A model generated the notes under the pieces. That model was not told the origin of the DNA and searched no databases. It worked only from the letters and a program-made list of their open reading frames with translations. Position numbers and translations under genes: made by a program. Positions 41,670 to 54,500 of a DNA stretch of 64,000 nt are shown one piece after another. Numbering within the stretch: position 1 is the stretch's first letter; every line of letters begins with the position of its first letter. Source of the DNA: Liolophura sinensis (lineage: Eukaryota; Mollusca; Polyplacophora; Chitonida; Chitonidae). The stretch covers positions 20,214,001-20,278,000 of the forward strand of contig NC_088307.1 in NCBI RefSeq assembly GCF_032854445.1, written 5' to 3'.

Positions 41670-43700
41670 CTCATGCAACATGAGACGGATAAACCGTCTG
41701 CTTTATAAGATACGTTTGAACCAGCGAGAACTGGATTAGGCCATGCGTACTGTAGATAAAAGGTGATTGTTTTCTTCAATCAAGAAAATAAAATCATTAT
41801 CTAAATACATGTACCATGATCACTGTGATGTCAAAGTTAGCAACAGTATAGCAAAGTGATTGTAAATTTGTAAGCCTAAAATGTCCATGTCCAGTAAATG
41901 AACAAAACAAATGTTCAGTTAGATCTTATTAAATATCTAAAAAAAAATCGATTGAAAGCTTTTACCTAAAATTTCTCCAAAGTACAAAACAACTTTAATA
42001 ATGATTCTGGTAAAGAAAAAGAAAAGGAGTATTTTAAAACCCTACATGGATTTACATTGGAATGGACATATCTCCAAAATTCTAAAGTATTACATATGCG
42101 ATAAAATGGGTCTTTTTCCCCCGATATGGGCTTTTAAGTACGGTGCCCAAAACGCCGTAATCCTGAAATGCATTGAAAACGTTAAAACAAAGAAAGAAAA
42201 ACGTTTTGCTTACTATCAATCAGCAGATAGTAATGGTTTACATGAAAAGTAAAATGTACCTCAAATTGTTGTCGGAGGTCCACTTCTACTGGTTAGCCCC
42301 TGGGATCTAACGAAAAAGATTCGCGATTCTAATTATAAGATATAAAACCTGAGCGAGCAGTGCATGGAAAGAAAAAAAAATTAAACTCTCAATGTCAAAA
42401 CACAAATTAAAAACGCAATTATCCAAGTGTGCCGACAATTTCATTATTTTATTTTCCAATTTAATGGATGGATGTCAGAGAAATTAAGTGATAAAAAAGA
42501 AGACGCGTACAAGTGTACAACCTTGCAGAACACCATCGCCTTGAGGCAACACGATCTGTATTACATGGCTAAAGCTCAGCTCCATAAAACCAGCATAGCG
42601 TGATGTGTATATCTTACCCCTAACGTCCACGCACTTGGATTAAATTAATGCCTGAAGCAGCAAGATTAATAAAGAAAAATGGATGAAATGCTCTATATAA
42701 TCTCTCTGTGCTCTCGAGGACGATATAAAGAAGCTGAATATGTAAAAGAACGACAACTTTTCCCTATTCTAAACAATAATGTCTGCCATTTCTTTGTATT
42801 GTGAGATAAATGTCAAAGGAAATAAGCATTAAGCGGCAACATTTTTGTCATGAATTCTGTGTTTTAAGAAGGAAAATATTTTTAAAAATCACCATTTTCA
42901 GGTTATGACGGTTTCATGTCCGTGCGAAAAAGTATCATATAACAAAACAAATTAAGATACATGTTAAGGACCATCTTGTTCCGAAATTTTAAATTGACAT
43001 GGTATTTCTCCCAATGTTTGTCATATAAGACGGTGTTTATCAGACCTTAGTTATAGTGTACGGTATTTATTCAATTGTAGTTATACGAGTCAAGTTTAAT
43101 ATTTATAGGTTTTTTTTTAAATTAAATTTTATACAGTGTATGTATGAAGAATTAGAGTCTTATATGGAATAATAGTTTAGTAAAACAGGATTTAATTCAG
43201 TCAAATGTCTAACGATGTCCTCGGTCTAAACCAGCTAAGCTGACGGGCAGGTATACCTTGAACAATAAATCGTATTTTCGCCAGAGGTGTGAATGGAAAC
43301 GCACATCAAATGCGTAGGCTTTAATGTAAGGTTTGATCAACGGCATTTGCAGGAAACACGTTTTTATGATGAAACACACCTCAAAAATGCCGTGATAGAC
43401 TAACGTGTATTTGGAGACAAAACGTTAGTCATCACCTACATTAATATAATTTCAAAAGAATCTTGATCCTAGATTTATACATATGAATTTTAAAACGACA
43501 TTGAGTGCATTTTATTTCACACCAGAGTAATACCGGAAATTAATATAAGCTGAAGGAAAGTATCCAAGCGTTACACCCATACACGAACAAGTATTTAACT
43601 TTAAAAAATAGATTTTTTTCATGATATACTGAACTGGTCATGGTCTGACTGGCTCGAGTGATTTGATTTAAAGGCAAAGAGAATATTGCCGTGAAATACA
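41670..43700. other. Non-coding stretch upstream of gene A
   Basis: I see no exon or ordered repeat. The open frame at 42001-42252 is lysine-rich with no motif I recognise, and I do not call it. Confidence 0.4.
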
Positions 43701-43711
43701 AGTGAGATAGA

Positions 43712-44062
43712 AGACCATTAAATACTGTTCACAAAAATAGGTCAAACGAAAAATGCATTTGAAACTTTGGATTATACGGTGGTTTTTGTGACCATATATG
43801 GACCATATAGGGACCAGTGACGTCACATCCGTCTTTTAACACATGGCACACAGAAACTGCTAAAAATTTCATCATTCAAAATGCACATGCGCATAGATCT
43901 ATGAATGCAACTATTTCAAGCTAAAACATAGATGTGACAAGACCCTCAGGGGTACTCCAGACCACCCAAGAATTTAATGATTTCAAATAATATTACTCTG
44001 TTGAAAAAATTATAAAAAAAATAGATCGATCTATTTTCCTAGACAGTTGTTAATGGTTTTTC
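43712..44062 (+). mobile_element. Second copy of the MITE-like element
   Basis: CCATTAAATACTGTTCACAA at the left and CTATTTTCCTAGACAGTTGT TAATGG at the right form inverted ends. The interior shares TGACGTCACATCCG and AAATTTCATCATTCAAAATG with the 11.5-kb copy. Confidence 0.6.
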
Positions 44063-44561
44063 ATCTGACGTACTTTCTACTAGCTTTTACCTGTTTTGTC
44101 ATGGTTCACAACTTACTGGTTAAACGGTATTACACGCCTTGGCAGTCAGACATTATTCAAACTCTCGACAGCTGCGTTTTAAACTATTCGGTCCTAGTTT
44201 TGATATTGGCTTACTGACGTAGTTTATTGATGTGTTGACCATTTTAATTAATTTTAACAATCGATTTTAACGACCGACGAATAGTGAAAAGGAATGTAAA
44301 TCAAAAATTGAGGTTTTTGGTCGGGATAGACTGAGAAGATAAAGACTCAATAACTGTAGATAACATCATAGTACCTGTGAAAGCACTTCTTCGATTTGCG
44401 AGCACCGTGTGGATCAAATGATCAAAGAGAGTTCGGATGCAAACTACACAACCGGAATCAGCGGAGACCATGCAATGACAGACTGCACTATACGAGGTCA
44501 CATTCACAACCTGACTCAAATAGTGGAGACAGCAATTTGCAAAGAGGGACTTAAGCAGGGA

Positions 44562-44642
44562 ATTTTTTTATTTATTTGATTGATGTTTTACGCCGTACTC
44601 GAAAATATTTCACTGGTGGAAGGAAACCGGTTCAAGCCGAGA
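44562..44642 (-). mobile_element. SINE fragment
   Basis: TTATTTGATTGATGTTTTAC, GCCGTACTCGAAAATATTTC, GGTGGAAGGAAACCGG. Confidence 0.65.
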
Positions 44643-44911
44643 AGCAAAGAAACATGCATGTGCAAATGTATATCCAGCTAGCAAATAAAACTATAGCTCA
44701 GAGAGTAAACCGGGAGCTCCAGCCGTAACGATAGCTTCTTGCCACGAAGAGCAAAACGAAGAATGAAAGGCGTTTAGCTTTATACATGTGTGATTGTCAA
44801 CCGTAAACAGCTAAAGCGGTATAAATATTAAGGAATACATGCATATATGAAGGAAATATAAAAATCTGTGTCACACGTACGAGTTGGTGATATCAACATA
44901 TTTCTACACAG

Positions 44912-44962
44912 TAAATGAATGAATGAATGAATGAATGAATGAATGAATGAATGAATGAATGA
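44912..44962. repeat. (TGAA)n microsatellite
   Basis: About twelve units of TGAA/AATG. Confidence 0.95.
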
Positions 44963-45019
44963 AAAAGACAAACCACGAGAAACCTCTATTTTAGCTTTTC
45001 ATCATCATCAACAATTTCG

Positions 45020-45108
45020 TTTTATTTGACTGACTGATGTTTTACGCCAAACTGAAGAATATTTCACTTATACGACGCCGGCCATCAAAGTTTTGGGAGA
45101 AACCCATC
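45020..45108 (-). mobile_element. SINE fragment
   Basis: TTTTATTTGACTGACTGATG through CTTATACGACGCCGGCCATC. Confidence 0.65.
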
Positions 45109-45534
45109 AACAATTTGAATAATCTGCATTTCTTACCCCTCTTTCAGCGGCGAAGAATCGATTCAAAACTTACTGGGGCCGATTCCACCAAGCCATATCT
45201 GACTTAAGTCAAAAATTTAAAACCGCTTCACAATGCTTAGGTTTTGGTACTGCAAGTTGAAATTTAGGATCATTTGTATTAAGACAATATTGATGAAGTG
45301 GACAAAATTTAGATTTCTACGACCGAAAAATAAGCTTTAAGATCATATTTAAAAATTTTAACTAAGTCAGAAATGGCTTTGTAGAATCAGCCCCTGGAGT
45401 CTGATCCGAATCACAACCAAAATGCACGCGCGTGAACTTGACTCCCTGTTCACAGTTAACATTTCACAGTTCAAAAAGAGACCGTTATTATTTCCGATAA
45501 GAATATTTATATTTAGAAAAAATAGCATATATAG

Positions 45535-46160
45535 GTTGTGCCAAGCCCTGTAAGACGGCGTCTGAAGTTTTGGGAACCGACGTCAGGTGACCCCAAACTG
45601 AATTGTTAAGTGGACTGAACCATTTGGCAAGCACTACAAAAACGACGTAGAGATTCCATTCATTGTCAAAGAACGCCATTTGGCAAACCCGTCAAACCGG
45701 CGTCAAAAGTTTTTGCCTCTGACGTCATGGTGACGCCACGTTACACTGTTGCACAAGCTGTTAACTAAACCATCAACTGGCGTTTACAGTATAAGCACAA
45801 CAGGAATTCATTTCATACACAAGAGTCATTTGGACAAGTCCTAAAAAAAAGTTTTGGCGTTTGATCTCAGCTGACGTCACACTAGATTGTTATTCGAACT
45901 GGCGCTTATGTCTTAACCAAAATACCAAGATTCCATGCTTGGTATACAAACAACGCTTGGCAAGTCTTACAAAGCCGTGTAACGTCTGGTCACCTCTCAC
46001 CGGTTTTAGGTGTTAACAAAAAAAAAAAAGTGAACATTTCACACCTGGTACACAAGCACCTCCAGTACGGCGATAAAAGTTTTGGCGTCTGACGTCAGGT
46101 GACTCACTTTACATTGTAAACCGATATGGACTTGCAACTACAGGAGTTTATTGGTACACA
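45535..46160. repeat. Degenerate tandem repeat with recurring TGACGTCA-like sites
   Basis: Four or five diverged units of about 110-140 bp, each with an AAAGTTTTGGCGTCTGACGT CAGGTGAC-like core and ending near TTACACTG. Non-coding, about 5.5 kb upstream of gene A. Confidence 0.65.
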
Positions 46161-46584
46161 AAGACCACGTGCCAACCATAATCGGCCTCAATAATTTTAA
46201 TGGCCGATGTGTGGTGGCGTGACAGTGAATTGAACGGAACCTTCAGCTGAACAGGTAGCTGATATTTACCTTTTCATAACTGCAGGTGTACAATACTACA
46301 GGCTGTGAAGATATGGATTTGAAGACCAAATCTTTATACCAAGATGCCTTACAGGCATGGAATGTTTAATTTCCGCTTAAATTAGTTTGAGAAAAGCTTT
46401 TTGAAATGGTTAGAATGTATGAAACGGAAAAGAATAAAGTCAATACTTTAGACGACTAATTTAATGCTGCTCTCTTTTAACGAATTTAACAAATACAGAG
46501 TTATACAACCAAAAAAGAAATCGCCGAAGTGATAGTACTGTCTTTTTAAACTGACACACACAAACATTCGCGGACGAAAGTGTG

Positions 46585-46700
46585 TTCTCAGTGTATCCCC
46601 AGTGTTTCCAATGTATGTCCCCAGGATGTCCCTAGTGTGTCCACAGTGTGTTCCCAGTGTGTCAACAGTGTGTACCCAGTGTGTCCCCAGTACGAATGCA
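46585..46700. repeat. Short tandem repeat, about 12 bp
   Basis: CCCAGTGTGTCC repeated with variation. Open frames across it on both strands are repeat read-through. Confidence 0.9.
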
Positions 46701-47221
46701 AAACTCAATTCTAATATTTTCAACAATGCACATACTAAAAGGTTAAAATGCACCCCATCTCTGAACCTGTACATGAAATTCCTGAACATCCAGTAATTAT
46801 GAAGGCTCTATTTATCCTGGTTTGAAACATGGTGTTCAACCTAGATTTTTGATCATATTTATATTTTTAGTATGTTAATAAATACTATCATAATTCAGGT
46901 TATAAATACATGTCTTTGGATTTAAACAACAAATTCACATTCAAATAAATTCATTAGACATTTATCGCATCATTTTAGAGCATTATTAAGACAATATACA
47001 CCTGGAGGTGATCCCAAATACCTACTACGCAAAAAATATTTTTAAATACCCTTTTCTACTAAAAGAAAATATCAGGAAAAAAGACTACTTTGGCAGATAA
47101 GAGTTCAATCCCTTTCATCTGATTTTGCAAGCAATTTTATATTTTCGTCTGCTTGAAGTGAAGTCACGAAAAGCGTGTGGATTTATCGCTAGGCGTGTGT
47201 TACTTTGACGTCTACGTTCAT

Positions 47222-47452
47222 CATTTGAGCCGCCGTCATATAAGTGATTTACTCCCAAATTCGGCGTTAAATACCATTCAAATAAATCAAGAAATCGTGG
47301 GAGATTCCACACAAATCGCAAAACAAATCAGCGACAAGTTTTTACCCACTAATCCCTTCTCTGCTTTTGCTCTTTTGATAGAAGTTGGCCACCGTCGTAT
47401 AAGTGAAATATTCTTGAGTCCAGCGTAAAACGCCTATATATAAATAAAATCT
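47222..47452 (+). mobile_element. Two SINE tail fragments in a row
   Basis: GCCGCCGTCATATAAGTGAT near 47230 and GGCCACCGTCGTATAAGTGA near 47388, each with a GGCGTTAAATACC or AGCGTAAAACGCC tail. Confidence 0.65.
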
Positions 47453-47799
47453 TCCATCCCAAGTCAAGAGATCACTAATCAGACAAGAAACACACGTTAT
47501 TTTGCTAGATGTTTATATTTTCTGCGTTCGGGGAAAGCATAGAAATATAAACAAAGATAGGAATCAGTCTAACAATATTCTGTGTGGTTATAGATGTGTG
47601 TAAAATCAGAGACAATGTACTTGTCCTACAGGTCGTTTAACAATATATAGCCTTAGGCCTGTGCACATACTTTTGAAGGTGTCAAATACTAAAATTTTGG
47701 GGTGCAAACATCGTCTAAAAATCGTGACAGATGGACAGTACATGCATATAACATTATCATCAATATATTATATTGATATTATACCGGTACATCATGGGT

Positions 47800-48094
47800 T
47801 TTTTTCCGTCTTCATTGGCCGAGAGACGCTCACATGATATTCCGCAAAACACGATGTACAGCGACCACGCGCCACAGGAATGCAAAGCCACGCTCACAAG
47901 GATATATCCAACGATCTCGTGCTAATATCCAAGGATAAAGTACATGCATTATCTGTGTAACATATCATGAATTTTCGACACTGAAATAGCTATCTCGAGA
48001 CCAGTGAAAATAGTGATTGGTTCGAGTGACACTCGAACTGTTGATTTACAGGGTCCATCCCTAACGCTCTACCGACTGAGCTACCAAGCCAGGT
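47800..48094 (-). mobile_element. Fourth SINE-like element with tRNA-derived head
   Basis: The minus strand begins CTGGCTTGGTAGCTCAGTCG GTAGAGCG (A box) with AACAGTTCGAGTGTC at the B-box position. The region between does not fold as an intact tRNA, so I call a tRNA-derived SINE, not a tRNA gene. The body extends toward a TACCGGTATAATATCAATAT end. Confidence 0.6.
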
Positions 48095-48523
48095 GGGAAT
48101 AGCTGAGTTAACTTACATACGGTGAATAACTGTTCATTTCGGTTCTGGGATAGTTGGATACAAGGGTCTCGAAACATGTGCAATGTGCCCCTGTAGATAA
48201 TGGTCATACGGTACATGTATGTTTGACTTTTGGGGTAAAATAGGACAGTTTTGAGCAGGATCTCTTCTACCGCTGAAGGTAAATTTACTAATCAAAGTTC
48301 TCTACTCCCATTGGCGCGCTTTGTTGAAGACAAGGATAAAGCAATTCTTTCATGATACTTATAATATTTACCTGAGAATTTATTTTTTGTAGAATGTGCT
48401 TTGCGAATTGCTATTATGGTCTGAGATAACATAAACGCGATCAGTGAAAATTTAAGCTTTATGAAATCGTAGAAATAAGGCTTTGTTCCATCAATCGACG
48501 ATTCTTTGATTCCTTGGATCAAA

Positions 48524-48538
48524 TCATTTCTCGATTTC
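48524..48538 (-). CDS. Gene B terminal exon (four codons and stop)
   Basis: An acceptor with a strong pyrimidine tract (TTCCTTTTTTTTCAG) is followed in phase 0 by Glu-Ile-Glu-Lys and TGA. The downstream untranslated stretch shares a GGAATCAA-GAATCGTCGATT block with gene A at 13.74-13.77 kb. A longer open frame in another phase covers this region down to 48292, but it needs a phase-1 junction that no upstream exon provides. Confidence 0.6.
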   Translation of the reverse strand, partial: EIEK

Positions 48539-51500
48539 CTGAAAAAAAAGGAAAAAATCAGAAATATTGGCTTGTTTGCTTTCTCTGGTTTCCATGTGGA
48601 TGATAGAAAAAGGTTACATAGCTTCAGCCTCCCCATTGTCCAGTTTATCAATTTGAAAATAGAAAATATCCACCGGTTTGGCAGGCTGGTCACGTGTTTT
48701 AAATAAGGTCATTTTAAATATAGTTTAATCACCATAATACTGCCAGTGTGGCATGAAACCAAAGTACCTTATTCATATATTTTTATATACATTGATGGCC
48801 ATTAGAAACTAATTTATTGGCAAAGGCATCAGGCAAATATCAGCAGAGAATAATTAGCATATTAATTGAAGATGATAAATGTAGTAATTTTATTTGTTTA
48901 TTTGATCTGTGTTTTACGCCGTACATTATTCATTTATACGACGGCGGCCAGCATTATGGTGGGAGGAAACCGGGCAACGTCCGGGGGAAACCCACGACCA
49001 TCCGCAGGTTGATGACAAACCTTCCCACGTACGGCCGGAGAGGAAGCCAGCATGAGCTGGACTTGAACTCACAGCGACCGTAGTAACTTTATAGGAAGGT
49101 TTTATTGTTGTAATAAAAAGGCCTCTCATCTTGGCGGCTCGTGTCCTTTTTAGATTAATCTCGTCCGCAGTGACGATGTTCACGTTACCCTGAACATAAA
49201 TACTGTAATGCATCGGATTGGTTCAAATGTTACAGTTAAGTAATTGGCCATTCAGATTTATAACAAAATTTAAAATATAAATATTTTAAATACATTCCAA
49301 CTGCACACAACTTCTTAAAAATATTTTGATTTAATAAAAAAATCAGTAATTTAAAAAGTATAAACTAGTTTACTTCCATGGCCAGAGAGGCCCCCACAAG
49401 TGGAATGAAAGCAGGCAGGTCAGTATTATAAACTGAAAAGATGAAATCTGAAGAATACTGCAAGTTGCAGAGCAACAGCGTTTGTCCTGTTTTCATTGGA
49501 CTAATAGGCTCGATATTGGCAACGTCTGACATGCCTCAACATGGTCTTATATCCGCATCAGATGTTGATGTTCAAAGAGTTAAATTGTCGCGGTACGGCC
49601 GAAAAAACGGCCAATGTGCTATTAAATGATATTTTTTTAAAGATATTTTACAAACATATATACAGTAATGGCTAATTGTTATGCTATTCGAGAAAGGAGT
49701 ATGTTTTTTTCTTTCAACGTGTGACAACGGCAAAGTCTTCTAGATATTAACAGCGAATTGAACATATGGAACTTGTGAACATACACGAAGGTCAGTGGTA
49801 GCTAATTCTTGAACAAGTACATGAAGCATGTCTGCAAGTATTGTACTATTACATGGAAGTTTTAGTGTCGTAATACATGGAGGCACCTGTCCTTGGCTGC
49901 TCGTTTCTTTCTAATGTTGTCTATGTCCTGAATAACGATCTTCTCAGCTGCTTGTAGATTCCTGAAGCCGTCATTTCGGCTGAAACATTGCAGTTCAGTA
50001 TTTATCTTTTTCTTTGATTGTAGATTTCTATCCCCATATATTCACGAATTTTTGCTTGTCAGTCACTTCTAGATTTGAGGGAAACCGGAACACCCAAGGT
50101 AAACCACCGACCGTTGATAAGTGCATGTAACTGACGAACTTCCCCAAGTATAAAGTAACCTACAGGTAAGCACATTGTATTTGAGGACGACATGTGGTCT
50201 TCAATGATCTGCGCGAAAAGCCACAATAACGTTGGCGGCTTCTACGCCACGTGTTCTCAAGGCTTTACGTGGTTGATGTCACATGTTCTCAAGGCTTTAC
50301 CTGGTTGACATCACATGTTCTCAAGGTTTTACCTGAATGACGCCACGTGCTCTCAAGGCTTTACCTGAATGATGTCTCGTGTTCTTTAGACTCACCTGAG
50401 CTGTTCATTTCCTCCTCATTTCGGCCATGTTGCCTCCAACTATACCCTGGTAGTCTTCCTGAAATTAAATTATTTTCTTATTATCTATAAACTGTACTGA
50501 AGGAATGACAATCTTGGATGACTGTCTCACATTGGGTTCACTTGTGTCATTTTCCACCAGGCTCTGCCCGTTTTCCCCCTACCATAATGCTTGCCTCCGC
50601 CGTACAAATGAAATAGTCTTGACTATGGCGTAAACACCAATCAAATAAATAATTAAATCGTATCATTATATTATCTCTAACAAAGATGTACGAATTCCCT
50701 TGTTCTTTTGGGTCGAAATGCGCTGGACCAAGGTGCCGGTGGGGTGAAAGTGCTGACTATGTTAATGACAACTGGCGGATTCCTTTGTTTTTGCGGGCCG
50801 ACATGTTTTATTCCCACGTGCCGGTGGAGTGAAAGTTGTGTGCTGGCTATGTTTGTTAAAAGTGGCGGATTCCCATGTTTTTTTTTTTAGGCTGAAATGT
50901 CTTATGCCGAGATCCCTGTAGAATGAAAATCGGAGCTTTCTATATTAGTGGGACCTGGTGCACCACCATATTGTTTTGGAAATAAATGCACCTTGTCGTG
51001 AAGAACACCGCTAAACAGAAGGATCCTTCTCCATCTTATCTGGTTCTGTGTCAGTCTATGAATTAAGCTAATAGTAAATTCGGTCCTTCGTTTTCCGTTC
51101 TGAAAAGGATTTTGGTTTGTTATAAACCCTTTTCTGCACAAATGGAATGATAAGGGGATTTTTTTCAGGTAAAGAAATCTTTACGATTCGCCGCGATATT
51201 TTTATTGTGGTCGTGATGGTGATGATGTGTAAATGATGGCATAGGAGATGATAGTGATGAGGATGATAATGTGAAATATATCGGTGTGTGCGTATCTCCT
51301 AAAGAGACCCATATGCCAGATGTTGAAGATGATGACGACGTGGAAATGAAGGCGTATGTGTTCGCTAAAGGGAAATGTGTAGCAATGATGATGACGATGA
51401 TGATTGAATGGGGATACTGGCTTTGTACAAGGAACCATATAGTAGACATTAATAAAGATAATGATGTGAGAATATTGACGCGCTCTTTTTACCCAAATGG

Positions 51501-54500
51501 TGTGAATGTATGATGATGAGGGTGAAGAAATAATGGGGTGTATCTTTCTCTTAAAGTTAACCCCATGATAGATGATGATGACGATGACGACGACGACGAT
51601 GACGATGATGGTGATGATGGTGATGACAAAAATGTGGGAATTTTGGCATGTGTCAAAAAACGGAAAGAGTGTTATTTTCGGTTAAATTACTACAACTAAC
51701 TGAGACACAAACCACAGACTGTTGGCACGCAGTACAAATGTCTCATCCAATCACAACGCCGATAACATTAGGCAGCCATCTTACCGGATTACTAAATGTT
51801 GTCCCACAGCTACGATACTGGAAGTACATTAATAGCTGATACCATACCATACTACTAGTGTAATCCAACGGCTACGATGCTGGACTTCCCACAGCTACAA
51901 TACTAGACTAGTGGTGTAGTCCCACAGCGGCGATACAGGACTACTAGTGTAGTCCCACAGCTTCGATACTAGCCTACTAGTGCAGTCCCACAGCTACGCT
52001 ACTGAAGAACTACTATAGCTAGTATAGCCTCACAGATGTGATACAAGACTACTAGTGCAGTCTCACTTTATTCGCTTTATCCCTGTATTAATTTTTCCAT
52101 CTGTCCATAGGAAACTTGTTGGATTGACTATTGTGATCAGGACCCGTTTTGTATTAAATATTTTTTTGCATCTTCGAATTAATCTTTTATGTAAATGTAT
52201 CTTTAGAACGATCCTTAAAGCTATATTATTTCAACTACCCCCACTCCCCACCCCGAGGGCTGCCAGCATTATGGTGGGAGGAAACCGGACGACCATCCGC
52301 AAGTTGCAGCAAGACCTTCCCACGTACAGCCCGAGAGAAAGCCAGAAGCTGCTGGACTTGAACTCACAGCGACCACATTGGTGAGAGACTCCTGGGTCAA
52401 TACGTTTCGCTAGGGTGCTAACCAAGTGAGCCATGGAGGCCACTGATATGATTGATACACAATTTTAAATAGTAAAGGGTCCACTTTAAATGCTGGTGGC
52501 GTTCAGTACCGTCTATAATGCTACTAAGAATAGAATAAGCCTACGCCTGGCAAAATAGCTGATAAACCATCACACGTGGCAAAATATCTACCAAATTATG
52601 GGACGAATCTCATAAGCACGAGATCAACCACTGGCATTTGGCACAAAATCCGGATTAACCATATATAACGCATGGCGAAATACTGGATACACAGCAAACT
52701 GTCTCTGAAAGACAACACATCAGAGAGTAAAACCACATCGCCGACAAAAGTGTGATAGATGGCAAATGGTCATGCTTCAAGACATTGGGCGCAACAGATA
52801 GGTTTATCAAATCATTACTCTTACACGAAAACCCTTCTTCGTGTGAGAACCAATCGGTGTTTTATATCTATTTTATTTTAGGTATATAATTTATATATTT
52901 AGGTATCACTTCATTTTTAATCATAGATCAAACTTGTCATTTGTTTGGTAGATAATTCCAGTTTCCTGCATAAAATGTTATCTGGGACCCTTTTCAGAGC
53001 TCACATTTCTCCCCACAACAGTGCTGGCATCAGTCTCAACAGTGAAATTTTCTTAAGCGAATAACCTATCAAATAAAAAAGTGAGATGATGGGTTCCCAA
53101 TATGACATAGTCGAGTTGAATTCACCTCTTTTCGTTTTTGCCTCCCGATTACAATGTCTTATATGACACCCTTACATTCCTGTCAATATCAATATCAATA
53201 ATACACAATACGCAATCAATATCCTCTTTAAATACATGTAGAAGCTGGAGAAACCATAAAATCTGACAAACTACTGGAGAAACCATGAATTCTAGCAAAA
53301 TACTGGAGAAACCATGAAATCTGACAAACTACTGGAGAAACCATGAAATCTGACAAACTCCTGGAGAATCCACGAAATCTGACAAACTACTGGAGAAACC
53401 ATGAAATCTGACAAACTCCTGGAGAATCCACGAAATCTGACAAACTACTGGAGAATCCATGAAATCTGACAGACTCCTGGAGAATCCACGAAATCTGACA
53501 AACTACTGGAGAAACCATGAAATCTGACAAACTACTAGAGAAACCATGAAATCTGACAAACTACTGGAGAACAATGAAATCTGACAAACTACTGGAGAAA
53601 CCATGAAATCTGAGAAACTACTGGAGAACAATGGAATCTGACAAACTACTGGAGAAACCATGAAATCTGACAAACTACTAGAGAAACCATGAAATCTGGC
53701 AAACAACTGGAGAAACCATGAAATCTGACAAACTACTGGAGAAACCATGAAATCAGACAAACTACTAGAGAATCCACTAAATCTGACAAACTACTGGAGA
53801 AACCATGAAATCTGACAAACTACTGGAGAATCCACGAAATCTGACAAACTACTGGAGAATCCACGAAATCTGACAAACTACTGGAGAATCCGCGAAATCT
53901 GACAAACTACTGGAGAATCCATGAAATCTGACAGACTACTGGAGAAACCGTGAAATCTGACAAACTACTGGAGAAACCATGAAATCTATAAAAATACAGG
54001 GCGAACCACCAAATCTTGCAAAGTCCAGGATAAACCATGAAATCTGACAAACTACTGGAGAATCCACGAAATCTGACAAACTACTGGAGAAACCATGAAA
54101 TCTGACAAACTACTGGAGAAACCAAGAAATCTGTCAAACTACTGGAGAAACCATGAAATCTAGCAAATTACAGGACAAACCACCAAATCTTGCAAATCCC
54201 AGGATAAACCATGAAATCTGACAGACTACTGGAGAATCCATGAAATCTGACAAACTACTGGAGAAACCATGAAATCTATAAAAATACAGGACGAACCACC
54301 AAATCTTGCAAAGTCCAGGATAAACCATGAAATCTGACAAACTACTGGAGAAACCATGAAATCTGACAAACAACTGGAGAAACCATGAAATCTATAAAAA
54401 TACAGGACGAACCACCAAATCTTGTGAGATAAAAAAGTGAGATGATGGGTTTCCAATATGACATAGTCGAGTTGAATTCACCTCATTTCGTTTTTGCCTC

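Noticed and set aside
42001-42252. Plus-strand open frame of 83 codons, Lys-rich
   Set aside because: No motif, no signal peptide, and codon use like non-coding AT-rich sequence. Not supportable as a gene.
48020-48094. Possible tRNA gene on the minus strand
   Set aside because: A- and B-box-like stretches are present, but I could not fold intact acceptor and anticodon stems. The sequence continues as a SINE body.
48292-48693. Open frame of 133 codons on the minus strand
   Set aside because: It runs through an intron end, the gene B terminal exon in another phase, and 3-prime-untranslated sequence. No upstream exon supplies the needed phase.
51165-51513. His/Ser- or Asp-rich open frames
   Set aside because: They derive from GAT-type microsatellite runs on both strands.
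53240-54430. Regular 29-bp repeats resembling a CRISPR array
   Set aside because: There are no unique spacers between units, the units are degenerate, and the context is a eukaryotic intron. It is a minisatellite.
53503-54456. Open frames with repeated SDFMVSPVVCQ-like segments
   Set aside because: Read-through of the 29-bp minisatellite on the minus strand.
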